Program-made: the position numbers and the translations under genes
Notes under the pieces: model-generated
Told to the model about the DNA's origin: nothing
What the model saw: only the letters and a program-made list of their open reading frames with translations
Databases searched by the model: none
NCBI RefSeq assembly: GCF_047238125.1
Contig: NZ_JBDFMH010000001.1
Coordinates: 434,001-498,000 of the forward strand
DNA: 64,000 nt
Direction of reading: 5' to 3'
From: JBDFMH01 sp047238125
GTDB lineage: Bacteria > Pseudomonadota > Alphaproteobacteria > Sphingomonadales > Sphingomonadaceae
Shown here: positions 17,279 through 25,299 of the stretch, piece by piece
Layout of the letters: each line of letters opens with the position of its first letter
Position numbering within the stretch: position 1 is the first letter of the stretch

Positions 17279-19500
17279 GGCGCGCACTGCTCGGGGCCGC
17301 CGCGCTCGCGCTGGTGCTGGCCATGCCGGGTTCGGCGCAGCAGGTACTGAACCTGCGCGATGCCGATATCCGCGCCTTCATTCAGGATGCCAGCCGCGTC
17401 ACCGGCCGCACTTTCGTCATCGATCCGCGCGTGCAGGGCAAGGTCTCGGTGGTGACGGACCGGCCGCTCAGCCGCACCGAATATTTCGAGGTCTTCCTCT
17501 CCACGCTGCGCGCCAACGGGCTGGTTGCGGTGCCCGCGGGCGGCGGCGCGTTCCGCATCCAGCCGGCCGAAGGGGCCGCCGCGCGTGGCCAGGTGGCGCA
17601 GGGCAGCAACGCCTTCGCCACCGAAGTCATCCGCCTGTCGACGATCGATGCCACCTCGGCGGTGGAAACGGTGCGCCCGCTGGTCAGCCAGGGCGGATCG
17701 GTCACCGCCAATCGCGCGGGCAATGCCGTCGTTGTCGCCGACTATGCGGACAATATCCGCCGCATCCGCGATCTGCTGAACCGGATCGATCGCGATACTT
17801 CGGCCACGCGCGTCGTGCCGCTGCGCAATGCCGGCGCGCGCGATCTCGCCCAGTCGCTCCAGCAGCTCGTCGGCGCGGGGGCCGCCGGCGGCCAGCCGGG
17901 CGGGCCCGCGCCGGTCTCGGTCGTCGCGATCGACAGTTCGAACGCGATCGCGCTGCGCGGCGATCCCACCACCGTCGCCCGGCTCGTCCAGATCGCCGAG
18001 GATCTCGATCGCCGCGCCGCTTCCGGCACCGAGATCCGCGTGATCTTCCTCCAGCATGCCGACGCCGAGAAACTGGTGCCGGTGCTGCAGACGCTGGTCG
18101 GCCAAGCCGTCGCCAACACCCCCTCCGCCGGGGCGAATGCGGGCGCGGCGGGCGGCGCCACTCCGGCGGCTGCGAGCGTGCCGGCGGTGGGGCCGCAAGC
18201 CGGACGCGGCCAGCCCGTCGTCGCGCGCTATGAAGGCGCCAACGCGGTCATCATCTCGGCCCCGTCCGATCTGCAGCGCACGCTTGGCGAAGTCGTCCGC
18301 CAGCTCGATTCGCGCCGCGAACAGGTGCTGGTCGAAGCGATCATAGTCGAGATATCGGATACCGCCGCCAAGCAACTCGGCGTGCAGTTCCTGCTCGGCG
18401 GCAACGGTATCCCGTTCGCCGCCACTAACTATTCCAACTCCGCGCCGAACATCCTGACGATCGCGGGCGCGATCGGCGCGCGCGAGCTCAATACCTCGAC
18501 CACGACCGTCAACGGCAACACGACCACCACCACCACCAACAGCGGCGTCAGCGACACGCTGGCCCAGGCGGCGGTCAACTCGATCCTGTCGGCGGCGGGC
18601 GGCTTCGCAGGCTTTGCGGACGTGTCGGGGGACAATATCTTCGGCGCGATCATCAACGCGGTGAAGCAGGACAACAAGTCCAACATCCTCTCCACCCCAT
18701 CGATCATGACGCTGGACAATCAGGAAGCGAAGATCCTGGTCGGCCAGGAGATCCCGATCACCACCGGCCAGGCGCTCAGCGACAATTTCGACAACGCCTT
18801 TCGCACCGTGCAGCGCCAGAATGTGGGCATCCAGCTGGAAGTGAAACCGCAGATCGGGGCGGGCGGATCGATCAAGCTGTTCCTGCGCCAGGAAGTCTCG
18901 TCGATCGCGGGGCCGGTGTCGGGCGATTTCAACGATCTGATCCTGAACAAGCGCGAGATCGAGACCACCGTCACCGTCGACGATGGCGAGATCGTGGCGC
19001 TGGGTGGCCTGCTCGACGATAATGAGCGCCGCACGATCGAGAAGATCCCTCTGCTGGGTGATTTGCCCGCGATCGGCGCGCTGTTCCGGTCGAAGGCGCG
19101 CAGCCGCACCAAGACCAATCTGATGGTGTTCATCCGCCCGACCATCCTGAAGACCGCCGCCGACAGCCGCGCGGTGGCCGAGCGCCGCTACGGCTATGCC
19201 CGCGAGCAGCAGCTGATCCAGAAGCCGAACGTGGAACCCAGTCTGGACGAGCTGGTGCGCGACTATATGGGGGCCACGCCGCCGCTGCCCGCGGTGCCGC
19301 TGCCGGGCAGCAACCCGCCTGCGCTGGCGCCGCCCGCCACGGTCGCACCCGCGCAGATCATCACGCCGCAGGTCGCCCCGATCGAGACCGTGCCGCAGGC
19401 GCCCGTGATCCAGCCCGAGGTGATCCGGCCCACGGTGCGCTCGTCCACCTCGGTGATCCAGACCGTGCCGGTGCCGCCCGAAAAGAAGCGCCGGCGATGA
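17275..19500 (+). CDS. gspD: T2SS outer-membrane secretin GspD
   Basis: 741 residues from a GTG start. A signal peptide ends near GSAQ. An N0 domain (VLNLRDADIRAFIQDASRVTGRTFVIDPRV) is followed by N1-N3 KH-like repeats separated by Gly/Ala linkers. The secretin core contains the VEAIIVEISD, SIMTLDNQEAKILVGQEIPI and VTVDDGEIVALGGLLDD motifs. A Pro/Val-rich tail ends in a basic KKRRR. It forms the multimeric outer-membrane channel. A Thr/Asn-rich insert (NTSTTTVNGNTTTTTTNSG) falls in the secretin domain. Its TGA overlaps the gspE ATG by four bases. No dedicated pilotin gene is seen. Confidence 0.95.
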   Translation: MRRALLGAAALALVLAMPGSAQQVLNLRDADIRAFIQDASRVTGRTFVIDPRVQGKVSVVTDRPLSRTEYFEVFLSTLRANGLVAVPAGGGAFRIQPAEGAAARGQVAQGSNAFATEVIRLSTIDATSAVETVRPLVSQGGSVTANRAGNAVVVADYADNIRRIRDLLNRIDRDTSATRVVPLRNAGARDLAQSLQQLVGAGAAGGQPGGPAPVSVVAIDSSNAIALRGDPTTVARLVQIAEDLDRRAASGTEIRVIFLQHADAEKLVPVLQTLVGQAVANTPSAGANAGAAGGATPAAASVPAVGPQAGRGQPVVARYEGANAVIISAPSDLQRTLGEVVRQLDSRREQVLVEAIIVEISDTAAKQLGVQFLLGGNGIPFAATNYSNSAPNILTIAGAIGARELNTSTTTVNGNTTTTTTNSGVSDTLAQAAVNSILSAAGGFAGFADVSGDNIFGAIINAVKQDNKSNILSTPSIMTLDNQEAKILVGQEIPITTGQALSDNFDNAFRTVQRQNVGIQLEVKPQIGAGGSIKLFLRQEVSSIAGPVSGDFNDLILNKREIETTVTVDDGEIVALGGLLDDNERRTIEKIPLLGDLPAIGALFRSKARSRTKTNLMVFIRPTILKTAADSRAVAERRYGYAREQQLIQKPNVEPSLDELVRDYMGATPPLPAVPLPGSNPPALAPPATVAPAQIITPQVAPIETVPQAPVIQPEVIRPTVRSSTSVIQTVPVPPEKKRRR

Positions 19501-21101
19501 AGATCGCGCGGGGAGAACAGCCTTCCCGTTATCCCGGCGAAAACCGGGATCCAGAGCCGCAGGCGCTGGCGCCCGTGGTTCTGGATCCTGACGTCCGTCA
19601 GGATGACGGTGTCGTCCGCATCCGCCCTCCCGCCTTCATCCCCTATGCCTTCGCGCGCCGCTTCGGCGTGGTCGTGCTGGACGAAGCCGATGGTGCGCTC
19701 ACGCTCGGCCTGCGCGAGGGCGAGAGTGCCAAGCCGCTGATCGAGGTCCGCCGCCATCTCGATCGCCCGTTCGCGGTGGAACGCGTGCCCGCCGAACAGT
19801 TCGATCGCGTGCTGTCCGAACGCTATGCGGTCGATGGCGATGCCGCCGCCGCCGCGGCAGGCTCGCTGGGGCTGGGCGACGATCTCTCGCTGCTGGCGAG
19901 CGACCTGCCGACCGCCGACGATCTGCTCAATTCGGCGGACGATGCGCCTGCCATCCGCCTGATCAACGGCATCATCGCCGATGCCACCCGCCAGGGCGTC
20001 TCCGACATCCATATCGAGCCCTACGAGACCGGGCTCGTCGTGCGGATGCGGATCGATGGGGTGCTGCGCGAGACGTTGCGGATGCCGCCGCATGTGGCCC
20101 CCGTCGTCGTCAGCCGCATCAAGGTGATGGCACGGCTCGACATCGCCGAGCGCCGGCTGCCGCAGGACGGCCGCATCGGGCTAACGCTGGCCGGCAAGCT
20201 GATCGACGTCCGCGTCTCCACGCTGCCCAGTCGCGCGGGCGAGCGCGTCGTGCTGCGCATCCTGGACAAGGAGAATGCCGGCATCACCATGGATGCGCTC
20301 GGCATGCCGCCCGCGATCCTGTCGACCGTCCAGGGCGCGATGCGCGAGCCCAACGGCATCATCCTCGTCACCGGTCCGACCGGTTCGGGCAAGACGACCA
20401 CGCTCTACGCAGGCCTTCGCCTGCTGAACGATGGCAGCCGCAATATCCTGACGGTCGAGGATCCGGTCGAATATGCGGTCGAAGGCGTCGGCCAGACCCA
20501 GGTGAACTCGAAGGTCGGTCTCGATTTCGCGACCGGGCTGCGCGCCATCCTGCGCCAGGATCCCGATGTCGTGATGGTCGGCGAAATCCGCGATCGCGAG
20601 ACGGCCGAGATCGCCGTGCAGGCCTCGCTCACCGGCCATCTCGTGCTGTCCACCGTCCATACCAACGATGCCGCCGGCGCGATCACGCGGATGCGCGACA
20701 TGAAGGTGGAGCCGTTCCTGCTTGCCTCCACGCTGCGCGCGGTGATCGCACAGCGGCTGGTGCGCCGACTTTGCCCCGAATGCCGCGTCGCGGTGCCCGC
20801 GCCGCCCGCAATGGCCGCGCTGCTTGGGATCGCGCCCGGTGATCCGGTGCACGAGGCGCGCGGCTGCCCCGCCTGTGGCAACAGCGGGTACAAGGGCCGG
20901 ATCGGCGTCTACGAGGCGATCCGCATCGACGACACCATCCGCCGCCTGATCAATGCCGGTGCGGACGAAGGCGATATCGCCGCGCACGGCTTCCGCAGTT
21001 CCGCTGATCTCGCCCACGCCGCGCGCGCGCTGGTGCAGGATGGGGTGACGACGCCCGAGGAAGCCGTCCGCATCATGCGCCGGGATGCGGTCGATGCGTG
21101 A
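19497..21101 (+). CDS. gspE: T2SS assembly ATPase GspE
   Basis: 534 residues. It is the cytoplasmic hexameric ATPase that powers the pseudopilus. The N1E-like domain begins near PYAFARRFGVVVLDE. Walker A is GPTGSGKTTT, the Asp and His boxes follow (LTVEDPVEYAVEGVGQ; LVLSTVHTND), Walker B is QDPDVVMVGEIRDRET, and a C4 zinc site occurs as CPEC...CPAC. Residues about 10-38 are encoded entirely by a palindromic repeat (19526-19609) and look unlike any GspE N-terminus. No alternative ATG/GTG lies between the repeat and the conserved domain, so this leader is probably translated. Confidence 0.94.
   Translation: MKIARGEQPSRYPGENRDPEPQALAPVVLDPDVRQDDGVVRIRPPAFIPYAFARRFGVVVLDEADGALTLGLREGESAKPLIEVRRHLDRPFAVERVPAEQFDRVLSERYAVDGDAAAAAAGSLGLGDDLSLLASDLPTADDLLNSADDAPAIRLINGIIADATRQGVSDIHIEPYETGLVVRMRIDGVLRETLRMPPHVAPVVVSRIKVMARLDIAERRLPQDGRIGLTLAGKLIDVRVSTLPSRAGERVVLRILDKENAGITMDALGMPPAILSTVQGAMREPNGIILVTGPTGSGKTTTLYAGLRLLNDGSRNILTVEDPVEYAVEGVGQTQVNSKVGLDFATGLRAILRQDPDVVMVGEIRDRETAEIAVQASLTGHLVLSTVHTNDAAGAITRMRDMKVEPFLLASTLRAVIAQRLVRRLCPECRVAVPAPPAMAALLGIAPGDPVHEARGCPACGNSGYKGRIGVYEAIRIDDTIRRLINAGADEGDIAAHGFRSSADLAHAARALVQDGVTTPEEAVRIMRRDAVDA
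19526..19609. repeat. Palindromic repeat embedded in the gspE coding sequence
   Basis: 84 bases, exactly 28 codons, with two imperfectly complementary 33-base outer arms. The left arm runs from ccgttatcccggcgaaaacc through gggatccagagcc; the right arm ends cgtccgtcaggatgacgg. Each arm contains its own small hairpin, and both share a ggatccag core. The pattern is of a kind normally intergenic in sphingomonads (recalled, not searched). Here it is read in frame as residues about 10-38 of GspE. Confidence 0.8.
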
Positions 21102-21112
21102 GCGCGCCCGCC

Positions 21113-21118
21113 GAGGGG
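21113..21118 (+). promoter_or_regulatory. Ribosome binding site that decides the gspF start
   Basis: GAGGGG six bases upstream of ATG 21125. It favours that start over the GTG at 21098, which overlaps the gspE stop by four bases but would add nine residues not typical of GspF. Confidence 0.6.
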
Positions 21119-21124
21119 CAGCCG

Positions 21125-22348
21125 ATGCCCGCCTTTGACTATCTCGTCCTCGATACCGGTGGGCGCGAGAAGCGCGGCCAGGTGCAGGCGGACAGCCCGG
21201 CCGATGCGCGCGCGCGGCTGGAACGGCAGAAATTCTATGTTGTCCGCGTCGAGCCGGGCAGCGCCGCCGCGCCGCCGCCCGCCTTGCTGTCGCGCCGGAT
21301 CGGTCTGCGCCGCAAGCTGTCGTCGAAGCAGCTGACATTGTTCACCCGCCAGCTCGCCACGCTGGCGCAGGTCACGCCGCTGGAAGAAGCGCTGCGCACC
21401 ATCTCGCGCCAGTCCGAACAGGAAGTCGCGCGGACGGTGCTCGGCGCGGTCCATGCCGGCGTGCTCGAAGGGCGGCGCCTGTCCGATGCAATGAACCGCC
21501 AGGCCGCCAGCTTCCCGCCGCTCTACCGCGCGATGATCGCGGCGGGCGAGGGGGCGGGCACGCTGCCCGCGATCCTAGAACGGCTGGCGCTGCTGCTCGA
21601 ACGCCAGGCGCAGGTTCGCGCCAAGGTGCTGACCGCGATGGCCTATCCGGTGGTGCTGGCGGTGGTCGCGATCGGGGTGGTGTTCGCGCTGATGCTGTTC
21701 GTGGTGCCGCAGGTCGTCGAACAGTTCGACAGCGTCGGCCAGCAGCTGCCGCTGCTCACGCGTATGGTGATCGGTACGTCCGAATTCCTGCAGGGCTGGT
21801 GGTGGGCGCTGCTGATCGCGTTCGCGGGCGGCGGGCTGCTGTTCTGGCGGGCGCTGAAGGATCCGGCGGTGCGGCTGGCCGTCGATCGGCGGATGCTGCG
21901 GCTGCCGCTGCTCGGTCGGCTGATCCGCGATCTCCATGCTGCGCGGCTGTCGCGCACGCTGGCCACGATGGTGCAGAGCCGGCTGCCGCTGCTCGAGGGC
22001 CTGTCGCTCACCACGCGCACGGTCCACAACCGCGCGCTGCGCGCCGCATCCGAAGAGATAGTCGAGGCGATCCGCGGCGGCGGCAGCCTGTCCGCCGCGC
22101 TCAAGCGCGCGGGCGTGTTCCCGCCGCTGCTGGTCTACATGGCCGCCAGCGGTGAGGCGGCGGGCCGGCTCGATATCATGCTCGAACGCGCCGCCGACTA
22201 TCTGGAACGCGAGTTCGACGGCTTCACCGCCACCGCGCTGTCGCTGCTGGAACCCGCGATCATCGTGGTGATGGGCGGGGTGGTGGCGCTGATCGTGCTG
22301 TCGATCCTGCTGCCGATCCTCCAACTCAACACGCTTGCCGCAGGATGA
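21125..22348 (+). CDS. gspF: T2SS inner-membrane platform protein GspF
   Basis: 407 residues, the usual GspF length. The N-terminus MPAFDYLVLDTGGREKRGQVQADSPADARARL is canonical. Two T2SSF cytoplasmic helical domains follow (LTLFTRQLATLAQVTPLEEAL... and SRTLATMVQSRLPLLEGLSL), each followed by hydrophobic membrane segments (PVVLAVVAIGVVFALMLFVV; a C-terminal PAIIVVMGGVVALIVLSILLPI). It contacts GspE and GspL and organises pseudopilus assembly. The GTG at 21098 is the alternative start. Its TGA overlaps the gspG ATG by four bases. Confidence 0.93.
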   Translation: MPAFDYLVLDTGGREKRGQVQADSPADARARLERQKFYVVRVEPGSAAAPPPALLSRRIGLRRKLSSKQLTLFTRQLATLAQVTPLEEALRTISRQSEQEVARTVLGAVHAGVLEGRRLSDAMNRQAASFPPLYRAMIAAGEGAGTLPAILERLALLLERQAQVRAKVLTAMAYPVVLAVVAIGVVFALMLFVVPQVVEQFDSVGQQLPLLTRMVIGTSEFLQGWWWALLIAFAGGGLLFWRALKDPAVRLAVDRRMLRLPLLGRLIRDLHAARLSRTLATMVQSRLPLLEGLSLTTRTVHNRALRAASEEIVEAIRGGGSLSAALKRAGVFPPLLVYMAASGEAAGRLDIMLERAADYLEREFDGFTATALSLLEPAIIVVMGGVVALIVLSILLPILQLNTLAAG

Positions 22349-22872
22349 TGACTGCCATGATCAAATCCCTCCGTCGCTCCTGCGCCGGCAACAGCCCATG
22401 TCCCCCCGGCGTGGCAGGCCAGCCGGTCACGAGCCCCGACCCGCGCTGCGGCGACGATGACGAGGCCGGCTTCACCCTGGTCGAGCTGCTGGTCGTGATC
22501 GTCATTATCGGCCTGCTAACGACCATCGTCGTAATCAACGTCTTCCCCGCACAGGATCAGGCGCGGATCGGCAAGGCCAAGGCCGATATCTCGCTGCTGG
22601 AACAGGCGGTCGAGATGTACCGGCTCGACAATCTCACCTATCCCGCCACCGGCGATGGCCTGCAGGCGCTGGTCACCGCCCCCGCCGCTGCCGCGCAGAC
22701 CGGGCGCTACCGCCAGGGCGGCTATGTGAAGCGGCTGCCGGATGATCCGTGGGGTGCGGCTTACCAATATGCGGCTCCGGGCCGGCATGGCCCGTTCGAC
22801 ATCTACAGCCTTGGCGCGGACGGCCGCGAAGGCGGCGAGGGCGAGAATGCCGATATCGGCAACTGGAAGTAG
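22345..22872 (+). CDS. gspG: T2SS major pseudopilin GspG
   Basis: 175 residues as annotated. The prepilin cleavage/methylation motif is EAG|FTLVELLVVIVIIGLL. The mature C-terminal region has the GspG-specific blocks KAKADISLLEQAVEMYRLDN and YPATGDGLQALVTAP, then VKRLPDDPWGAAYQY and DIYSLGADGREGGEGENADIGNW. The leader before the cleavage site is about 42 residues and Pro/Cys-rich, far longer than the usual handful. ATG 22345 overlaps the gspF stop; internal starts, for example a GTG around residue 23, could shorten it. This is the main subunit of the pseudopilus. Confidence 0.93.
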   Translation: MMTAMIKSLRRSCAGNSPCPPGVAGQPVTSPDPRCGDDDEAGFTLVELLVVIVIIGLLTTIVVINVFPAQDQARIGKAKADISLLEQAVEMYRLDNLTYPATGDGLQALVTAPAAAAQTGRYRQGGYVKRLPDDPWGAAYQYAAPGRHGPFDIYSLGADGREGGEGENADIGNWK

Positions 22873-23320
22873 CACGCACCACAGCGGCGACGCCGGCTTC
22901 ACGCTGGTCGAACTGCTCGTGGTGCTGACGATCATCGGGCTGGCCGCCGCTGCGGTCGTCGTCGCGATGCCCGATCCGCGCGGATCGCTGCGCCAGGAAG
23001 GTGAGCGCTTCGCCGCCCGCGTCCGCGCCGCGCAGGAACAGGCGATCGTCGCGGCCAGCCCGGTCGCGCTCACCGTCTCGCCCGGCGGCTATGCGTTCGA
23101 AACGCGCCGCCACGGCCGCTGGCGCGCGATCACCGATCGGCCGCTTGAACGGCGCGAATGGGGGGCGGGCACGCAGGCGGTGGTCGGCGAGAAGGGGACG
23201 CTGCGCGCGATCTTTGATCCCACCGGCGCGGCTGATCCGGTCGCAGTCACGCTGCTGCGCGGCGATGCGCGGGTCAGCGTCTCGGTCGCGGCCGACGGGG
23301 CGATCGATGTCGCGGGGTGA
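22847..23320 (+). CDS. gspH: T2SS minor pseudopilin GspH
   Basis: 157 residues. The prepilin signal GDAG|FTLVELLVVLTIIGLAAAAVVVAMPD follows a 17-residue leader. The GspH/FimT-like body contains EGERFAARVRAAQEQAIVAASPVALTV and a C-terminal beta-rich segment. I chose ATG 22847, preceded by purine-rich GCGAGGGCGAGA and overlapping the 3' end of gspG by 26 bases; the longer upstream open frame is a shadow of gspG. It is expected at the pseudopilus tip with GspI, J and K. Confidence 0.88.
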   Translation: MPISATGSSTHHSGDAGFTLVELLVVLTIIGLAAAAVVVAMPDPRGSLRQEGERFAARVRAAQEQAIVAASPVALTVSPGGYAFETRRHGRWRAITDRPLERREWGAGTQAVVGEKGTLRAIFDPTGAADPVAVTLLRGDARVSVSVAADGAIDVAG

Positions 23321-23669
23321 ACAGGGCTTCACGCTGATCGAGCTGATGGTGGCGCTCGCCATCTTCGGCCTGGCGGCGCTCGCGCTGCTGCGGCTGGAAG
23401 GCGCCACGCTCGCCACTACCGCGCGGCTGCAGGATCAGGTGCTCGGCCAGATCGTCGCACGCAACGTCGCGGTGGCCGCCGTCACCGATCCGGTCGCGCC
23501 GTCGGTCGGCGTCGAACAGGGCAGCGAGCAGAATGGCGGCCGCAGCTGGGCGTGGACGCGCGCCACTGCCCCCGGCGGCGATGCCGGCCTGCTCCGCATC
23601 GACGTCACCGTGCGCGCGGCGGACGGCGGCCAGGCCGGCGCGCTGACCCTGTTCCGGCCGGCGACATGA
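23307..23669 (+). CDS. gspI: T2SS minor pseudopilin GspI
   Basis: 120 residues. The minimal leader MSRGEQG is followed directly by FTLIELMVALAIFGLAALALLRLEG, a perfect type-IV-prepilin N-terminus. The DQVLGQIVARNVAVAAV segment and a short beta-rich C-terminal domain are typical of GspI. It overlaps gspH by 14 bases and shares ATGA with gspJ. It nucleates the pseudopilus tip with GspJ and GspK. Confidence 0.88.
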   Translation: MSRGEQGFTLIELMVALAIFGLAALALLRLEGATLATTARLQDQVLGQIVARNVAVAAVTDPVAPSVGVEQGSEQNGGRSWAWTRATAPGGDAGLLRIDVTVRAADGGQAGALTLFRPAT

Positions 23670-24316
23670 GAAGGCCGCATACCCGCACCCCCGTGAAGGC
23701 CGGGGACCAGTTGCGGAGCCCAACGGCGCCCGCCAGCGAAGCCGGCTTCACGCTCGTCGAACTGATGGTGTCGCTGTTCATCTTCGCGCTGCTAGCGGCG
23801 GCCGGCGTCGCGCTGCTCGGCTTCAGCGTGAAGGCGCAAGGTGCGGCGGGGGAGCGGCTGGACGAGGTCGCCGCACTCCGCCGCCTGTCCGCACTGATGG
23901 CGGGGGATCTCGCTCAGGCCACCGCGCGCATCAGCCGCGATCCCGATGGCCGCCCGCGCGCCGCTTTCGTCGGCACCCCCGGCGGCGGCCCGATTGCCCT
24001 GGGCTTCGTGCGCGCGGGCTGGAGCAATCCAGACGGCGCGGCCCGCGCCTCGCTGCAGCGGGTCGACTGGCGGCTGGAGGGAGACCGGATCGAGCGCCGC
24101 GCCTATCCGATGGTCGATGGCGCCACGCCGGCCGCCTGGTCGCCGGTGATGCGCGGCGTCTCCGCGCTTACGCTGCGCTATCGTCTCGGCGGCGAATGGC
24201 GCGAGGTGTGGGATCCCGTCCGGCCGAGCGCGGTGCCGCGGGCGGTCGAGGCCACCGTCACCGTCGATGGCGTCGGCCCGGTCCGCATGCTGTTCCTGTC
24301 GGGCACCGGCCAATGA
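23666..24316 (+). CDS. gspJ: T2SS minor pseudopilin GspJ
   Basis: 216 residues. The prepilin site is SEAG|FTLVELMVSLFIFALLAAAGVALLGF. The body contains LRRLSALMAGDLAQATARISRD and LQRVDWRLEGDRIERRAYPMVDG, typical of GspJ. The leader is about 27 residues, and its middle is encoded by sequence resembling one arm of the palindromic repeat in gspE. ATG 23666 overlaps the gspI stop, and no better start is close to the cleavage site. It forms the pseudopilus tip complex with GspI and GspK. Confidence 0.9.
   Translation: MRRPHTRTPVKAGDQLRSPTAPASEAGFTLVELMVSLFIFALLAAAGVALLGFSVKAQGAAGERLDEVAALRRLSALMAGDLAQATARISRDPDGRPRAAFVGTPGGGPIALGFVRAGWSNPDGAARASLQRVDWRLEGDRIERRAYPMVDGATPAAWSPVMRGVSALTLRYRLGGEWREVWDPVRPSAVPRAVEATVTVDGVGPVRMLFLSGTGQ
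23687..23710. repeat. Possible half-copy of the palindromic repeat in the gspJ leader
   Basis: Contains the ccccgtgaaggccgggg hairpin followed by accag. It aligns, with several differences, to the left arm of the element inside gspE. It encodes part of the unusually long GspJ leader. It is short and diverged, so the relationship is tentative. Confidence 0.4.
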
Positions 24317-25299
24317 TCCGCGTCGCCCATGCCGAGGAGGGGGCGGCGCTGCTGGCGGTGCTGATGCTGGTCGCGGTGATGGCCGCGATCTCGGTAGTCG
24401 CGCTGGAAAAGATCGCGCTGGCCACGCGGCTCGCCGCCAACGGCGCCGCGCTCGATCAGGCGCGCGGGCTGGCGCTGGGCGGAGAGGCGATCGCGCTCGC
24501 CCGCATCGGCCAGCTCGCCAATCGCGAACGGCGCACCACCACGCTGGCGGGCGGGTGGCAGGGACGCGCCTTCCGCATGCCAGTGCCGGGCGGCATCGCC
24601 ACCGCGCGGCTGGTCGATGGCGGCAACTGCTTCAACCTGAACAGCGTCGCCGAAGGGCTGGTGCCGACCGATCTTGCGCCGCGCCCGGCAGGCGTGCAGC
24701 AGTTCATCGCGCTGATGCGGATCCTGGAGATCCCGGAAGGTGAGGCGCGCCGTGTCGCCGCCGCCACCGCCGATTGGGTGGATGGCGACTCGATCCCCAA
24801 TCCCGACGGGGCGGAGGATGAGACCTATGCCGGTGCCGCCACGCCGTATCGCGCGGCCAACACGCTGATCGCCGATCCCAGCGAGCTGCGCGCGATCGCG
24901 GGTGTCACGCCCGAGCTCTACGCCCGGCTCCGTCCCTGGGTCTGCGCGCTGCCGACCGCCGATCTGTCGCCGCTCAACGTCAACACGCTCACCCCCGATC
25001 AGGCGCCGCTGGTGGCGATGCTGGTGCCCGATCAGCTCGATCTCAACCGCGCCCGCGGTATCCTCACCGCGCGACCGGTCGAAGGGTTCGACAATCCGAC
25101 CGCCTTCTGGAAGCTGCCTGCGCTGGAAGCGCTGGTGCCGCCCGCCGAAGTCGTCGGTCAGCCCCAAGTCCGTACGCGCTGGTTCGCGCTCAGGCTTGAC
25201 GCCGAACTGGGTGCCGCGCAGGTGCGCGAGGAGGCGCTGATCGATGCCGGGCTGGTGCCCGCGCGCGTGGTGGCACGTCGCTGGGGGGACGAGGAATGA
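24313..25299 (+). CDS. gspK: T2SS minor pseudopilin GspK
   Basis: 328 residues. The prepilin-like N-terminus EEGAALLAVLMLVAVMAAISVVALEKI lacks the usual Glu5, as expected for GspK, which caps the pseudopilus tip. The large periplasmic domain contains DGGNCFNLNSVAEG, TADWVDGDSIPNPDGAEDETY and DLSPLNVNTLTPDQAPLVAML; the last is the helix-hairpin-like block characteristic of GspK. Its ATG overlaps the gspJ stop and its own stop overlaps the gspL ATG, both by four bases. Confidence 0.92.
   Translation: MIRVAHAEEGAALLAVLMLVAVMAAISVVALEKIALATRLAANGAALDQARGLALGGEAIALARIGQLANRERRTTTLAGGWQGRAFRMPVPGGIATARLVDGGNCFNLNSVAEGLVPTDLAPRPAGVQQFIALMRILEIPEGEARRVAAATADWVDGDSIPNPDGAEDETYAGAATPYRAANTLIADPSELRAIAGVTPELYARLRPWVCALPTADLSPLNVNTLTPDQAPLVAMLVPDQLDLNRARGILTARPVEGFDNPTAFWKLPALEALVPPAEVVGQPQVRTRWFALRLDAELGAAQVREEALIDAGLVPARVVARRWGDEE

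Noticed and set aside
18480..18545. Thr/Asn-coding microsatellite in gspD as possible phase-variation tract
   Set aside because: The acc/aac runs are in frame and multiples of three, so slippage would change length but not switch the gene off.
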